Assembly (NCBI GenBank): GCA_002720485.1
Contig: PBIQ01000045.1
Location: forward strand, 1-58,635
From: Acidimicrobiaceae bacterium
Lineage (GTDB): Bacteria > Actinomycetota > Acidimicrobiia > Acidimicrobiales > UBA8592
Length of the DNA: 58,635 bases
Reading direction: 5' to 3'
Shown: positions 16,591 through 24,961 of the stretch, piece by piece
Layout of the letters: each line of letters starts with the position of its first letter
Position numbering within the stretch: position 1 is the stretch's first letter
The notes under the pieces: generated by a model
Told to the model about the DNA's origin: nothing
The model's input: the letters and a program-made list of their open reading frames with translations, nothing else
Database searches by the model: none
Position numbers and translations under genes: made by a program

Positions 16591-19305
16591 TTATTCGTGG
16601 TTAATCGCATCAAGAACATTAAGTTTCGCAGCTCTACGAGCAGGGAAGTAAGCAGCAAGAGAACCGGCAATACCAGCGATAAGAAGATTACGGAAGATAT
16701 TGCCCCATGGTATGGCGAGTGTTGAAACGAAATCATCAGGAATGATTTGTACACAAGCCATACCGAAGATGAGACCGAGGCCCACGCCGAGGACACCTCC
16801 AAAGAGCGCTACGAGAATACCTTCAACACGGACAGTGCGTTTGATCTGTTTCCTTGTAGCACCGACTGCTCGAGTTAGCCCAATTTCGCGCGTGCGTTCA
16901 AATACTGAAAGAGCCAACGTAATTGCTACCCCTAGTACTGCAAGAATTACAGAAATAAATAACAACACGCTTACGACCGTCAACGTCTGATCAATTTGAT
17001 CCTGCGCTTCATCTTCGAATTCAGCTTTGGTCTTAGCTTCTATCTGTTCGTAACCTTCGAGCACAGCGTTGATTGCTTCCCTCGCATTTTGTTCACTCAC
17101 ACCTTCTTTTACTAATACCCCGACAAAATCATCAGATTTCGGGACCAAGTTTTCATTTGACGTGTACACGCTTGAGTCAAGTAGCCAGCCAGAATCAATA
17201 ATCGACTTCGAGGTGAAAATTCCAGCAACACTGAGAGATCTTTGACTTTGATCGACAAACTCGACTTCGAGAGTGGAGCCAACATCCACTCCATATTTCT
17301 CAGCCTCATCTTCATGAAGGTATATCGCATTATTTCCTATCAAGGATTCGTCAACATCGCTAAGGCCAATATTGAAATATTTCGGAACAGAAGTGAGATC
17401 CGTCGAATAAACCCTTTTGACTTTCTGATCAACTACCGTTCGCAGTCCTTCATCTGAGAGTTGCATCGCTAAAACTTCTTCAACTTCCGGAAGAGTAGCA
17501 ATTTCAGCAGTTATCGTTGGGCTGAATCCTAAAGGCTCAGGACCGAGACTTTCACCCTGTACCCACCAGTCAGAGATGACGTCTTCTTCGAGGATTTCAC
17601 TTACTGTTGCTTTGAGCGATTCGGAGATTACTGACACTGTAGCGACAAGCGCCAGGCCGATCATCAGTGCCGACGCTGCAGTGGCAGTCCGTTCAGGGCT
17701 CCGTCCGGCGTTTCTTCGCGCCATCTTGCTTGGAACTCCAAGCTTAGCTGTTGGAGAACCTAGAAAATAAGTCACTCTTCCGGCAAATAATGGGCTGAGG
17801 AGGTTTATTCCAAGGAAAGAGTTAAGGGCAGCAGCGCCAAGTAGTGCCATCAACATCGAAGTAGAGAGATCCGCTGTTAAGGCAGCGACCAATAGAGCCA
17901 TTCCAAGAGAAAGGAAGGATAGTTTCCCCAGTATGTTATTGAATCTACTGAGCCCTAGGAAGAGAAAGATACCGGCCAGAACCCCTAACGGAAGCATAAT
18001 GAGCCATTCGTCGAGAATGAATCCCAGAATGATCGTAAATAGGCCAATTGTGGTCAGTATTGATCCCACGAGGAAGTTCTTTGGAATGGTATATGCCGTT
18101 GATAGGCCACTTCGGAGTGCCGCCATCGGAGAGATGGATCGCGCTCTCAGAGCAGGCCATACAGCTGCGGCCAATGTAAGTCCTATTCCCAGAATCGCTC
18201 CTACAATAACTGTGGTTGGCCTGAGAGGCAGAGAGTTCTCGTCAGGTCCGAAGTTCAAAGCAGCTAGGAGCTCTTGGAGTCCAAATGCTATTGGAAACCC
18301 AAGCGCGATACCAGTAATCGTCGCGAAGATACCCACGAATAGCGCTTCGGTCACAATTGAATTTGTGATTTGTTTACCAGTGGCACCAAGTGCGCGAAGT
18401 AAACCAATTTCTTGAATCCTCTGACCGATAATTATTGAGAAAACGTTGTAGATGATAAATGCCGCCACAAACAAAATAATGAAAGCGAAGACTAGAAGAA
18501 TTGTCCGAAATATATTTATAAATTCATTAAACGTATCTGCCTGTTCAGCGACGAGATCACCCCTCGTTAAGACTTCAAGCCCAGCGGGAAGCATACTCTC
18601 GATACTCTCAACAACTGTAGTCTCAGCAAAGGTCGAGTCGATTGTGAGTGTTATATCGTCGTAGCCCACACCGCCATTGAATAATTCCACAGCGGAATCA
18701 GTATCCATAGCAACTAGCTTCGATCCGATCGAAGCGTTCTCCTCAGGATTTGCGAAAGTAAAAGTTCCGGTTAAAACAAGAGTTCGTAGACCCTGAGGTG
18801 TCTGCAGGTCATATCTCTGGCCTACCACGAAGTCATCATCATTGGCGGTATCAACATCAACAGCGAATTCTGTTATGGAAACCGGTGGCCGTCCTTCTGA
18901 AATAAAAAGACGCGGGGTAGGTGCACGATCTTCCCAGTTAATTCCAATATTCGGGCCTCTAGTCGCTAGCGCTGCTGAACCATCTTCCTTATTTGCAACA
19001 ATTCCAAACTCGATAACTCGAGGTTGAACTGCTATCACACCCTCTACTCCAGATAGTTGTTCAGGCAGCCCTAAATTTATTGGTGCTGCATTCAGCCTGT
19101 TGCCGAAAGGTATCTCAGATCTAACCGCTAAGTCATAGCCCGATTCAATATCGTCGCTCAGACCACCAAAAGTCTCCCGGAGACTATCGGTGAAGACAAA
19201 AACAGCAGTCGTTAGTGCAACCCCAATAAGAACAGCCAGTGAAGTTAGCAGAAATCGTCCAGGTTTTGCGTAGACGTTTTTCCGAGCGAGTTTAAATAGG
19301 GCCAT
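16591..19305 (-). CDS. ABC transporter permease with two FtsX domains
   Basis: The 904-aa membrane protein has an N-terminal span (FLLTSLAVLIGVALTTAVF), a large extracytoplasmic MacB-PCD-like region, and an FtsX domain near residues 260-400. Further spans in the middle, a second extracytoplasmic region and a second FtsX domain at about 770-904 follow. The motif IGLLRALGATGKQI and its second copy IGLTRAVGATRKQI mark the coupling regions of each half. It pairs with the ATPase just upstream (9-base gap). Such transporters export or extract peptides, lipids or lipoproteins; the cargo is unknown. Confidence 0.9.
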   Translation of the reverse strand: MALFKLARKNVYAKPGRFLLTSLAVLIGVALTTAVFVFTDSLRETFGGLSDDIESGYDLAVRSEIPFGNRLNAAPINLGLPEQLSGVEGVIAVQPRVIEFGIVANKEDGSAALATRGPNIGINWEDRAPTPRLFISEGRPPVSITEFAVDVDTANDDDFVVGQRYDLQTPQGLRTLVLTGTFTFANPEENASIGSKLVAMDTDSAVELFNGGVGYDDITLTIDSTFAETTVVESIESMLPAGLEVLTRGDLVAEQADTFNEFINIFRTILLVFAFIILFVAAFIIYNVFSIIIGQRIQEIGLLRALGATGKQITNSIVTEALFVGIFATITGIALGFPIAFGLQELLAALNFGPDENSLPLRPTTVIVGAILGIGLTLAAAVWPALRARSISPMAALRSGLSTAYTIPKNFLVGSILTTIGLFTIILGFILDEWLIMLPLGVLAGIFLFLGLSRFNNILGKLSFLSLGMALLVAALTADLSTSMLMALLGAAALNSFLGINLLSPLFAGRVTYFLGSPTAKLGVPSKMARRNAGRSPERTATAASALMIGLALVATVSVISESLKATVSEILEEDVISDWWVQGESLGPEPLGFSPTITAEIATLPEVEEVLAMQLSDEGLRTVVDQKVKRVYSTDLTSVPKYFNIGLSDVDESLIGNNAIYLHEDEAEKYGVDVGSTLEVEFVDQSQRSLSVAGIFTSKSIIDSGWLLDSSVYTSNENLVPKSDDFVGVLVKEGVSEQNAREAINAVLEGYEQIEAKTKAEFEDEAQDQIDQTLTVVSVLLFISVILAVLGVAITLALSVFERTREIGLTRAVGATRKQIKRTVRVEGILVALFGGVLGVGLGLIFGMACVQIIPDDFVSTLAIPWGNIFRNLLIAGIAGSLAAYFPARRAAKLNVLDAINHE

Positions 19306-19314
19306 AAAAAATTA

Positions 19315-20064
19315 TTAGTTTCCGATGCTCCGCATTTGATCTAAAACTCCATCAGCAGTTGGGTCTTCTAGATCGCCTACAACTTGTCCGTCCGCAAGAA
19401 AGATCACCTGATCAGAGAAACTCGCTGCTACCGGATCATGGGTGACCATAACTATGGTCTGTTCGAGTTTCTTGGTCGCAAGTTGCATAAATTCCAAAAT
19501 TTCTGTCCCGGTTTTTGAATCAAGGTTCCCCGTGGGTTCATCAGCAAAAATAATCTCAGGTTTGCTCGCCAGTGCACGTGAAACTGCAACTCGTTGCTGC
19601 TGCCCCCCCGACAGTTCATTAGGCCTGTGAGTCAGACGGTCTTCTAAGCTCACGACTTCAACAATTTCATCAACCCACGTCGCATCTGCCTTAACTCCAG
19701 CTAAGTCAAGAGGGAGGGTAATATTCTCAATAGCATTCAAGGTAGGAACCAGATTATACGCCTGAAAAATGAATCCAATCTGAGACCGCCGTAAGAGAGT
19801 TAATTCACGTTCGCTCAATTCTGTTAGATCAGTATCACCTATAAAGACCTTGCCGCTCGTCAAATCATCTAGTCCAGCCATACAGTGCATAAGGGTCGAC
19901 TTTCCAGATCCAGAAGGCCCCATGATGGCAGTGAATCTTCCTTTAGGAAAGGCAACAGTAATATTGTCCAAAGCACGGACTTCTGTCTCTCCAGACCCGT
20001 AAATCTTTGTCGCTCCTGAACTTCGCGCAGCTACTAAATCAAGACTATTAGTTGGGCTGTTCAT
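19315..20064 (-). CDS. ABC transporter ATP-binding protein (MacB/LolD type)
   Basis: The 249-aa ATPase has Walker A GPSGSGKST near residue 50, signature LSGGQQQRVAVSRALA, Walker B IIFADEPTGNLDS and the H-loop VMVTHDPV. This is the MacB/LolD subgroup, which works with FtsX-type permeases, and the next gene encodes one. It powers that transporter from the cytoplasmic side. Confidence 0.94.
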   Translation of the reverse strand: MNSPTNSLDLVAARSSGATKIYGSGETEVRALDNITVAFPKGRFTAIMGPSGSGKSTLMHCMAGLDDLTSGKVFIGDTDLTELSERELTLLRRSQIGFIFQAYNLVPTLNAIENITLPLDLAGVKADATWVDEIVEVVSLEDRLTHRPNELSGGQQQRVAVSRALASKPEIIFADEPTGNLDSKTGTEILEFMQLATKKLEQTIVMVTHDPVAASFSDQVIFLADGQVVGDLEDPTADGVLDQMRSIGN

Positions 20065-20103
20065 CGGTAATGATTCTCCTGTTTTTGAAACTATTGTTTC
20101 AGC

Positions 20104-20658
20104 CTAGGCTCGACGAAGACGAATAATACGGTCAATATCTTGAGGAAACTGTCTAAGTCTTTGGAACCACATCTCTCTATATTCCTGATAAATGGACTGC
20201 TGTTGTTCTGCTAGATCGAATTCACTACGAAGATATGCATGCAGGCTTGAAGATATAGATGCAAGCATTGCTGAAAGTTCAGCCCCCATCTCTGGTGATG
20301 GATGTTCAGACGCAGCTTTCTGAAGTTCTAGAGTTTCAGTAGCTCCAAATACATCAATGCTTTGTATTTCCTCCAACGGTGCTTCGTTCACTATTGTTTC
20401 GATGAGGCCATCCGAAAATTCGATAAAGTCCAAAACAGTACTTTCGAATCCTTCATGCCAAGACAAGAGACCTTGATCAGAAGCTGCTTCAGTAACTGCA
20501 GTTTCAGTTTCACCATTCTGGGACGGTCTAGTTGCTTGGGTTCCCGGTATTGAAAAGGTTTTAGGTGGAGGTTTCTTGCGAGTTTTAATTAGTACGAGAA
20601 CAATAATAATTAGGCAGCCGGCACAAACCAGAATAGGAAGCATGAGGTCACTAAACAT
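20104..20658 (-). CDS. Hypothetical membrane-anchored protein
   Basis: The 184-aa protein begins with a membrane span (about residues 8-25, ILVCAGCLIIIVLVLI) followed by a basic KTRKKPPPK stretch. The spacer is variable, and the helical acidic domain ends RIIRLRRA. No family was recognised. It precedes the ABC ATPase/permease genes on the same strand (39-base gap) and may be an accessory of that exporter; this is inferred from position only. Confidence 0.65.
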   Translation of the reverse strand: MFSDLMLPILVCAGCLIIIVLVLIKTRKKPPPKTFSIPGTQATRPSQNGETETAVTEAASDQGLLSWHEGFESTVLDFIEFSDGLIETIVNEAPLEEIQSIDVFGATETLELQKAASEHPSPEMGAELSAMLASISSSLHAYLRSEFDLAEQQQSIYQEYREMWFQRLRQFPQDIDRIIRLRRA

Positions 20659-20755
20659 GAGAGTGACTCTTAGCCTAGAGCAAAATCACTGCAAAGAAAT
20701 TTTAAGCTTCACTTCTTAATAATTTCTTCAAATCCAGTTTTTTACAGTAATGGTT

Positions 20756-20905
20756 GGCTTAAGCCTCAATTGTGTGTACTGTGACGGATGACACATCTTT
20801 TTATTCCAGAGTGGCTGATTCGACCGGGGGGCAGTCAGCCATCCTGGAATCATAGGGTGGCTCAACAGTCGGTGATCATGGGGGTTTGATCATCGACTGG
20901 CCGCC
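20756..20905. other. Hairpin-rich intergenic region (possible structured RNA or palindromic element)
   Basis: The region between the genes at 20658 and 20923 holds a 10-bp palindrome GGCTTAAGCC (20756-20765) and two large hairpins. Hairpin 1 pairs 20803-20818 with 20835-20850, two 7-bp blocks around one mismatch and one G-U. Hairpin 2 pairs 20866-20878 with 20887-20899 (13 bp, one G-U). It is extended by 20856-20861 with 20900-20905 (6 bp, one G-U) past a 4-base TCAA bulge. Neither is followed by a T-run on the plus strand. It could be a non-coding RNA, a 3' structure of the zinc-ribbon mRNA (17 bases after its stop on the minus strand), or a repeated palindrome. It does not fold as a tRNA. 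Confidence 0.55.
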
Positions 20906-20922
20906 TGTGCGCTTACTTCATT

Positions 20923-21096
20923 TTATGAAATAACTTTGATTTGGGCTGGAGGTGCTTCCATGGTCTCTATATCACCACAGTTCCAACAAGAATCCCCTGG
21001 TTTGCCTTTCCACGTGACATCGCAAGATTTACACGTCACGGTAAGCCGAGCGGGACGAAGTCGCCGTATTTTTCCTGTTCGCCGTTTTCCAACCAC
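20923..21096 (-). CDS. Small zinc-ribbon protein
   Basis: A 57-residue frame begins at GTG 21096, with a stop three codons short of position 21120 bounding it upstream. It encodes a basic N-terminus (GKRRTGKIRRLRPARL) followed by CKSC at residues 22-25 and CWNC at 37-40, a CxxC-x11-CxxC zinc ribbon. The tail is METMEAPP-like and acidic. The spacing and basic arm suggest a real small nucleic-acid- or protein-binding factor. No clear Shine-Dalgarno is visible, so it may be leaderless. The function is unknown. Confidence 0.6.
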   Translation of the reverse strand: MVGKRRTGKIRRLRPARLTVTCKSCDVTWKGKPGDSCWNCGDIETMEAPPAQIKVIS

Positions 21097-21195
21097 AATA
21101 GGACTGTAGGTTCTCGTACCTTACGGTCCAGTGATGGTCGATATAAATATCAATGCTAAGGTGAGCACGCGAAACTACAAGGAAAGAGGAAATCT

Positions 21196-21756
21196 ATGAG
21201 TACCCCCGAGTGTCCAGCATCTGATGGTTCAAGTCCACGTCAAACTTCTTTCAGTGGCCCGCCACCCATGTGTATTGATCCATCAAAGTCGTATACAGCG
21301 ACGATGGAGACTTCCATAGGAACAATGGTCATTTATCTCGATGCGGCTGGAGCGCCTAATACAGTAAATAACTTCGTCTTTCTGGCTAGATACCATTATT
21401 ACGATAGTTTGATTTTCCACAGGATTATCAATGGCTTCATGTGTCAAGGGGGATGTCCTGAAGGTTCGGGAAGAGGGGGCCCTGGATACCGTTTCGCTGA
21501 TGAATTACCCGCTCTGGGCCGTTATGAGATCGGTTCAATTGCTATGGCTAATGCCGGTCCCGACACAAATGGAAGCCAATTTTTCATCGTCACTGGTGCA
21601 AGTGGAGTTGGACTTCCACCTCAATATTCTTTATTTGGAAAAGTAGTTAAAGGTATAGAAGTAGCTGATGAGATGCAAGGAGTACCCACGGGTCCCGGTG
21701 ATCGTCCAGTTACCGACGTGGTTATCAATTCAGTCACAATCCAAGAAGCTGAATAA
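21196..21756 (+). CDS. Peptidyl-prolyl cis-trans isomerase, cyclophilin type
   Basis: The 186-aa cyclophilin speeds proline isomerisation during protein folding. The core runs from TMETSIGTMVIYL to the end, with FHRIINGFMCQGG (catalytic Arg), GSIAMANAGPDTNGSQFFI and YSLFGKVVKG. There is no signal peptide, so it acts in the cytoplasm; the first 30 residues are Pro/Ser rich and variable. The start has AAAGAGGAAATCT just upstream. The GTG-started zinc-ribbon gene diverges from it. Confidence 0.93.
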   Translation: MSTPECPASDGSSPRQTSFSGPPPMCIDPSKSYTATMETSIGTMVIYLDAAGAPNTVNNFVFLARYHYYDSLIFHRIINGFMCQGGCPEGSGRGGPGYRFADELPALGRYEIGSIAMANAGPDTNGSQFFIVTGASGVGLPPQYSLFGKVVKGIEVADEMQGVPTGPGDRPVTDVVINSVTIQEAE

Positions 21757-21799
21757 CATTATCAACCTCTTTGGAACTCAGTAATACCAAATCGGAGAA

Positions 21800-22621
21800 C
21801 TAAATCAGAGTATCAGCGTCATTTTCGAGTCGCTTGTTCCGAAGGTAGCTGCTTGCACTGAGCCCAATAAAGACCATTACAATTCCCAGTCCTTTGAGTC
21901 CTGAAATAGTAGCGTCTAAAAAAAGGACTGCAGAGACGGTTGCAGTAACCGGTACTAACAGTTGCAGGATTCCTATCAAACTAAGGGGTGCCTTTAATTG
22001 GGAAAAAGTAAGTAGGATATGGCCGAGTAATGGTACGAGGGCAACCACCAGAATTTCAGTCAGGTCGCGCTGGGTTTGGGGCATAATACCTGCTCCCGAT
22101 ATCAGCACCATCGGAGTGAGAATCATCCCAGCCCATACGAAGTAGCCTGTCATAAATTCTGCGACGCCTAATTTCATTAATGCTTTTCTCGCAAATGCGA
22201 AATAACAAGCCCCGAAGGTTATGGCAAGTAGTGCCATCAGGTCTCCGGAGATTTTCCCGCTGCCATCGCTAGCTCCTGCAAGTACGATCGTCACAGCACC
22301 TCCGATAGCGAAAAGAGATAATCCCATGTCACTTTTGGTTATGATTTCAGAGAAAAAGTAGTAGCTGAAGAAAATAATGATCAGAGGTTGTAGAGCTGCG
22401 ATAAGACTTGAGTTAATCAGGCTGGTGATTTGTGTGGACCAAAAAAACAAGCCAATGGATGATCCGAAACATAATCCCGCGGGGGCGCATGAAATGATTT
22501 TCTCCCATGTAAATTTTTGTCGTTGTTTGAAAAGTGCGTAAGAGGCAAGAATCGGCACAGCAATCCATGAACGCCAAAAGGCCATACTTAGCCCATGGAC
22601 ATCAGATTGAGATGTGACCAC
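21800..22621 (-). CDS. DMT superfamily (EamA) transporter
   Basis: From the first standard start (GTG 22621) the protein has 273 aa and about nine hydrophobic helices. The frame, however, is open without a stop for 40 more codons. That upstream part encodes GILTCSFGYILIAIASVV, which looks like the missing first membrane helix of an EamA transporter (normally 10 spans, about 300 aa). It contains no ATG, GTG or TTG. An ATT at 22717 with GGGG five bases before it is a candidate start, giving 305 aa. The substrate is unknown; the family exports metabolites. Confidence 0.83.
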   Translation of the reverse strand: MVTSQSDVHGLSMAFWRSWIAVPILASYALFKQRQKFTWEKIISCAPAGLCFGSSIGLFFWSTQITSLINSSLIAALQPLIIIFFSYYFFSEIITKSDMGLSLFAIGGAVTIVLAGASDGSGKISGDLMALLAITFGACYFAFARKALMKLGVAEFMTGYFVWAGMILTPMVLISGAGIMPQTQRDLTEILVVALVPLLGHILLTFSQLKAPLSLIGILQLLVPVTATVSAVLFLDATISGLKGLGIVMVFIGLSASSYLRNKRLENDADTLI

Positions 22622-22771
22622 TGAGGCGATTGCTATAAGAATATACCCAAAGCTGCAAGTAAGAATTCCTACCTGCAGATCGCTTTTTGATGGAACGTTC
22701 TTAGGGCTTTCCGAAATAGTTTCCCCACTTAGTGTGTCTGTACGTTAAGAATAGGGAATTCAGTTGATTTC

Positions 22772-23116
22772 CTATTCTTCCTCTTCTTCGTCATCTTCAG
22801 GGATTATTAATTCCTGTCCGACCTGAATGAGATTGTAATTCTCGATGCCATTTTCGGCAGCTAGTTCTTCGATAGGGACGCCAAAGCTGTTTGCGATAAT
22901 TCCTAGAGAGTCTCCTGCTTGCACTGTGTGGATTAATGGAGCTTTCGGAGGGACGACGATAATGGCTGTTGGTGTTGGTTCCTCAACCACTTGTGTTTCT
23001 GCTTGGGTCACTACAGCCGTTGGTGTAGCTTCCGCCTGCGGCTCGTCACTGGAGCCACCTCCACAAGCAGTAAAGATAAGCATAAATCCAAACATTGGTG
23101 CTATCAGTTTTCTCAT
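22772..23116 (-). CDS. LysM-domain lipoprotein
   Basis: The 114-aa protein has a lipoprotein signal peptide ending in the lipobox FTAC near residue 18, a Thr/Pro/Val-rich linker and one LysM domain (HTVQAGDSLGIIANSFGVP onward). It ends in a poly-acidic tail DDEEEEE. LysM binds peptidoglycan glycan strands, so the protein would sit on the outer face of the membrane near the wall. It is a likely substrate for Lgt/Lsp lipidation and perhaps for the Lnt homologue in this window. Confidence 0.88.
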   Translation of the reverse strand: MRKLIAPMFGFMLIFTACGGGSSDEPQAEATPTAVVTQAETQVVEEPTPTAIIVVPPKAPLIHTVQAGDSLGIIANSFGVPIEELAAENGIENYNLIQVGQELIIPEDDEEEEE

Positions 23117-23187
23117 CTGCCACCCCGATTCATAATTAGGTTTGACGCTATCGTACCTTGAGCAAAAGGTCCAAATGATTAGGGTCT

Positions 23188-24192
23188 TTAAGGGGTATTC
23201 ATACCCGCAGCATTTCGCTCATACAGGTCCGGTTCAAGAACGCCAGCTAACTGTCCCGATTCGAAAATAATCTGGTCATCAATCGATACTGTCGCCTTCG
23301 TGAATGTCAGAGTCATTGAATTTCCGATGTGGACAGATGTCCACCCTGCGTGATGGTTTTCTTGGATGATTTGGGGATGGTCTCGGCTGAATAAGTCACC
23401 ATGCCCATCGCCGCGTGTTAGTGATAAGCCTAAAGAAATATTGTTGACTTGATATGTAAGGTCCTCATCAGTCTCATTTTGAAGATGGGTCCGTATTAGA
23501 TTTGCATCTGCTGATTCTCCTAAGATTTCAACGAGATTTCCTTCTTCTATTTCCAGCTGCACTGGATCTGAGAGAATGCGGCTAGCTTCAATAAAAACAT
23601 CACCCGGCGTGAGTAGGAGCTCCCCGTTTATTTGATGCTCGTCGAATTTGATATTGAAAATTCCTGATGGCCATTCTTCAACCTGTCCGCTTTGAGAAGC
23701 AACTCCGGTTTTCGCATCATAATGAACTGAAGAAAGGCTTCCGGATAGAAACACTCCTGCGTCGGACAAGATCTTAATTTCCTTCGATGATGAAGCCAGC
23801 CGTTCAAGTATTTGGGCTCTTCTCGCAACACCCGAACTAACAACAAGACGTTTAAGCTCATTAACATTTCTGCATTTAAGACTCAACACTCGAATGTCTT
23901 CCAGATATTGGTCGAAGAGGGGCGATGCTGAGTGGGCGTCAGTGAGATCAACAACAAGTTCAGCTCGTGCTAACGTTTCTAAGAGAACAGGGTGGGTAAA
24001 TACGTTCTGAGATTGCGGGCATAGCGAAAGGTGGAAAACGTTACATCCGATTCTTTCAAGAGCAGTTACAACAGTTGTCTGTAATTCGATATCGGTATCA
24101 TCGGACGAAATAACAATGGTATTCTCATCCGCGCCAGCATCACATAGTTCCAGTTGTTGCGTTAATAAGTCGATTGCATACCAAGAAATAAT
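23188..24192 (-). CDS. M29 aminopeptidase / NicX-like protein, candidate ATT start
   Basis: The first standard start (GTG 23889) gives 233 aa, but the frame stays open 101 codons upstream and encodes typical protein (YAIDLLTQQLELCDAG, IGCNVFHLSLCPQ, ELVVDLTDAH). No ATG, GTG or TTG occurs in that part. ATT 24192 has AGGAG seven bases upstream and would give 334 aa. The two-domain layout and the late GDGHGDLFS/HAGWTSVHIGN region resemble leucyl aminopeptidase M29 and 2,5-dihydroxypyridine dioxygenase (NicX) relatives. The assignment is by general resemblance; metal ligands were not matched one by one. Confidence 0.55.
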   Translation of the reverse strand: MISWYAIDLLTQQLELCDAGADENTIVISSDDTDIELQTTVVTALERIGCNVFHLSLCPQSQNVFTHPVLLETLARAELVVDLTDAHSASPLFDQYLEDIRVLSLKCRNVNELKRLVVSSGVARRAQILERLASSSKEIKILSDAGVFLSGSLSSVHYDAKTGVASQSGQVEEWPSGIFNIKFDEHQINGELLLTPGDVFIEASRILSDPVQLEIEEGNLVEILGESADANLIRTHLQNETDEDLTYQVNNISLGLSLTRGDGHGDLFSRDHPQIIQENHHAGWTSVHIGNSMTLTFTKATVSIDDQIIFESGQLAGVLEPDLYERNAAGMNTP

Positions 24193-24234
24193 TGTAAGGC
24201 TCCTACCGAATTGCTGGTTCTTTGTGTGCCTACC

Positions 24235-24262
24235 CTAGCCCTCCATGACACACTAGGGCTAG
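24235..24262. repeat. 8-bp inverted repeat upstream of the M29-like gene
   Basis: CTAGCCCT (24235-24242) pairs with AGGGCTAG (24255-24262) around a 12-base spacer, 43 bases upstream of the candidate ATT start and between divergent genes. It may be an operator or a leader hairpin of the minus-strand gene. Confidence 0.35.
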
Positions 24263-24349
24263 AAACCCCTTCGATTTTCAACTATAAGTGTTTTCTGAAA
24301 CTTGTAATCCATGTAAGCGGAATCGCTTAGTTTGATGTAGGTTCTTTGA

Positions 24350-24901
24350 GTGGTTTCATCACAGTTATGTAAGCGAATTGGTTGTACTCAAGAAGCAGAT
24401 GCCGTTCTGCTTATGGTTCCCCAACAATGTTCTGCATGGCTAGTTTCTCTAAATCACCCAGCAGCAAAAGATGGTTCTCCCCTGTGCGCTGATCATGCTG
24501 ACAGGATGACAGTGCCTGTTGGGTGGGTGCTAAGCGATGAGCGAAACGCCCCGAAGAAGCGTCGTCGAAAGGGGAAAGCCCAAGCTAAAGCGAAAAAATC
24601 TTCTCGAAATGATTCAGAACAAAAGGCTGATTTCAGTGCTATTGCCGATTCCATAGGTGACGATATCCCAGTTGATGATGCGCCAATGCCAATCGATGCA
24701 TCAGAAATTGAAGAGTTAATTTCGGAGCCTTTTGAGGATTCCTATTTACAAGTAGTTCCGGAAAATCCCACTCCAGAATCAGAAATTGATGAGGGGATCC
24801 AAGGTTCTTTTTGGGATGATACTGCCCCGATAGAAAAGCTGGACCCAGGTGAAGAAACTCCACTGCTCCAACGAGCCTTTCGCGTGGTTAGCGAAGAATA
24901 A
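24350..24901 (+). CDS. DUF3499 family protein
   Basis: The 183-aa protein starts at GTG and shows the DUF3499 pattern. A cysteine pair (CKRIGC) is followed by a beta-rich segment, then LCADHADRMTVPVGWVLSD, matching the actinobacterial signature LCxxHAxRLTxPxGW. The conserved part takes about 65 residues. A lysine-rich basic stretch (KKRRRKGKAQAKAKKS) and a long acidic low-complexity tail follow. The Cys/His set suggests metal binding. The function is unknown; the family is used here as evidence for an actinobacterial host. Confidence 0.8.
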   Translation: MVSSQLCKRIGCTQEADAVLLMVPQQCSAWLVSLNHPAAKDGSPLCADHADRMTVPVGWVLSDERNAPKKRRRKGKAQAKAKKSSRNDSEQKADFSAIADSIGDDIPVDDAPMPIDASEIEELISEPFEDSYLQVVPENPTPESEIDEGIQGSFWDDTAPIEKLDPGEETPLLQRAFRVVSEE

Positions 24902-24961
24902 GTCAGAAGAGTTATCAACGAATTGAAAAACTGGCATGATCATGCACTATGGTCATGACCT

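Noticed and set aside
20803-20905. tRNA or intrinsic terminator
   Set aside because: The pairing does not form a cloverleaf, and no T-run follows either hairpin on the plus strand.
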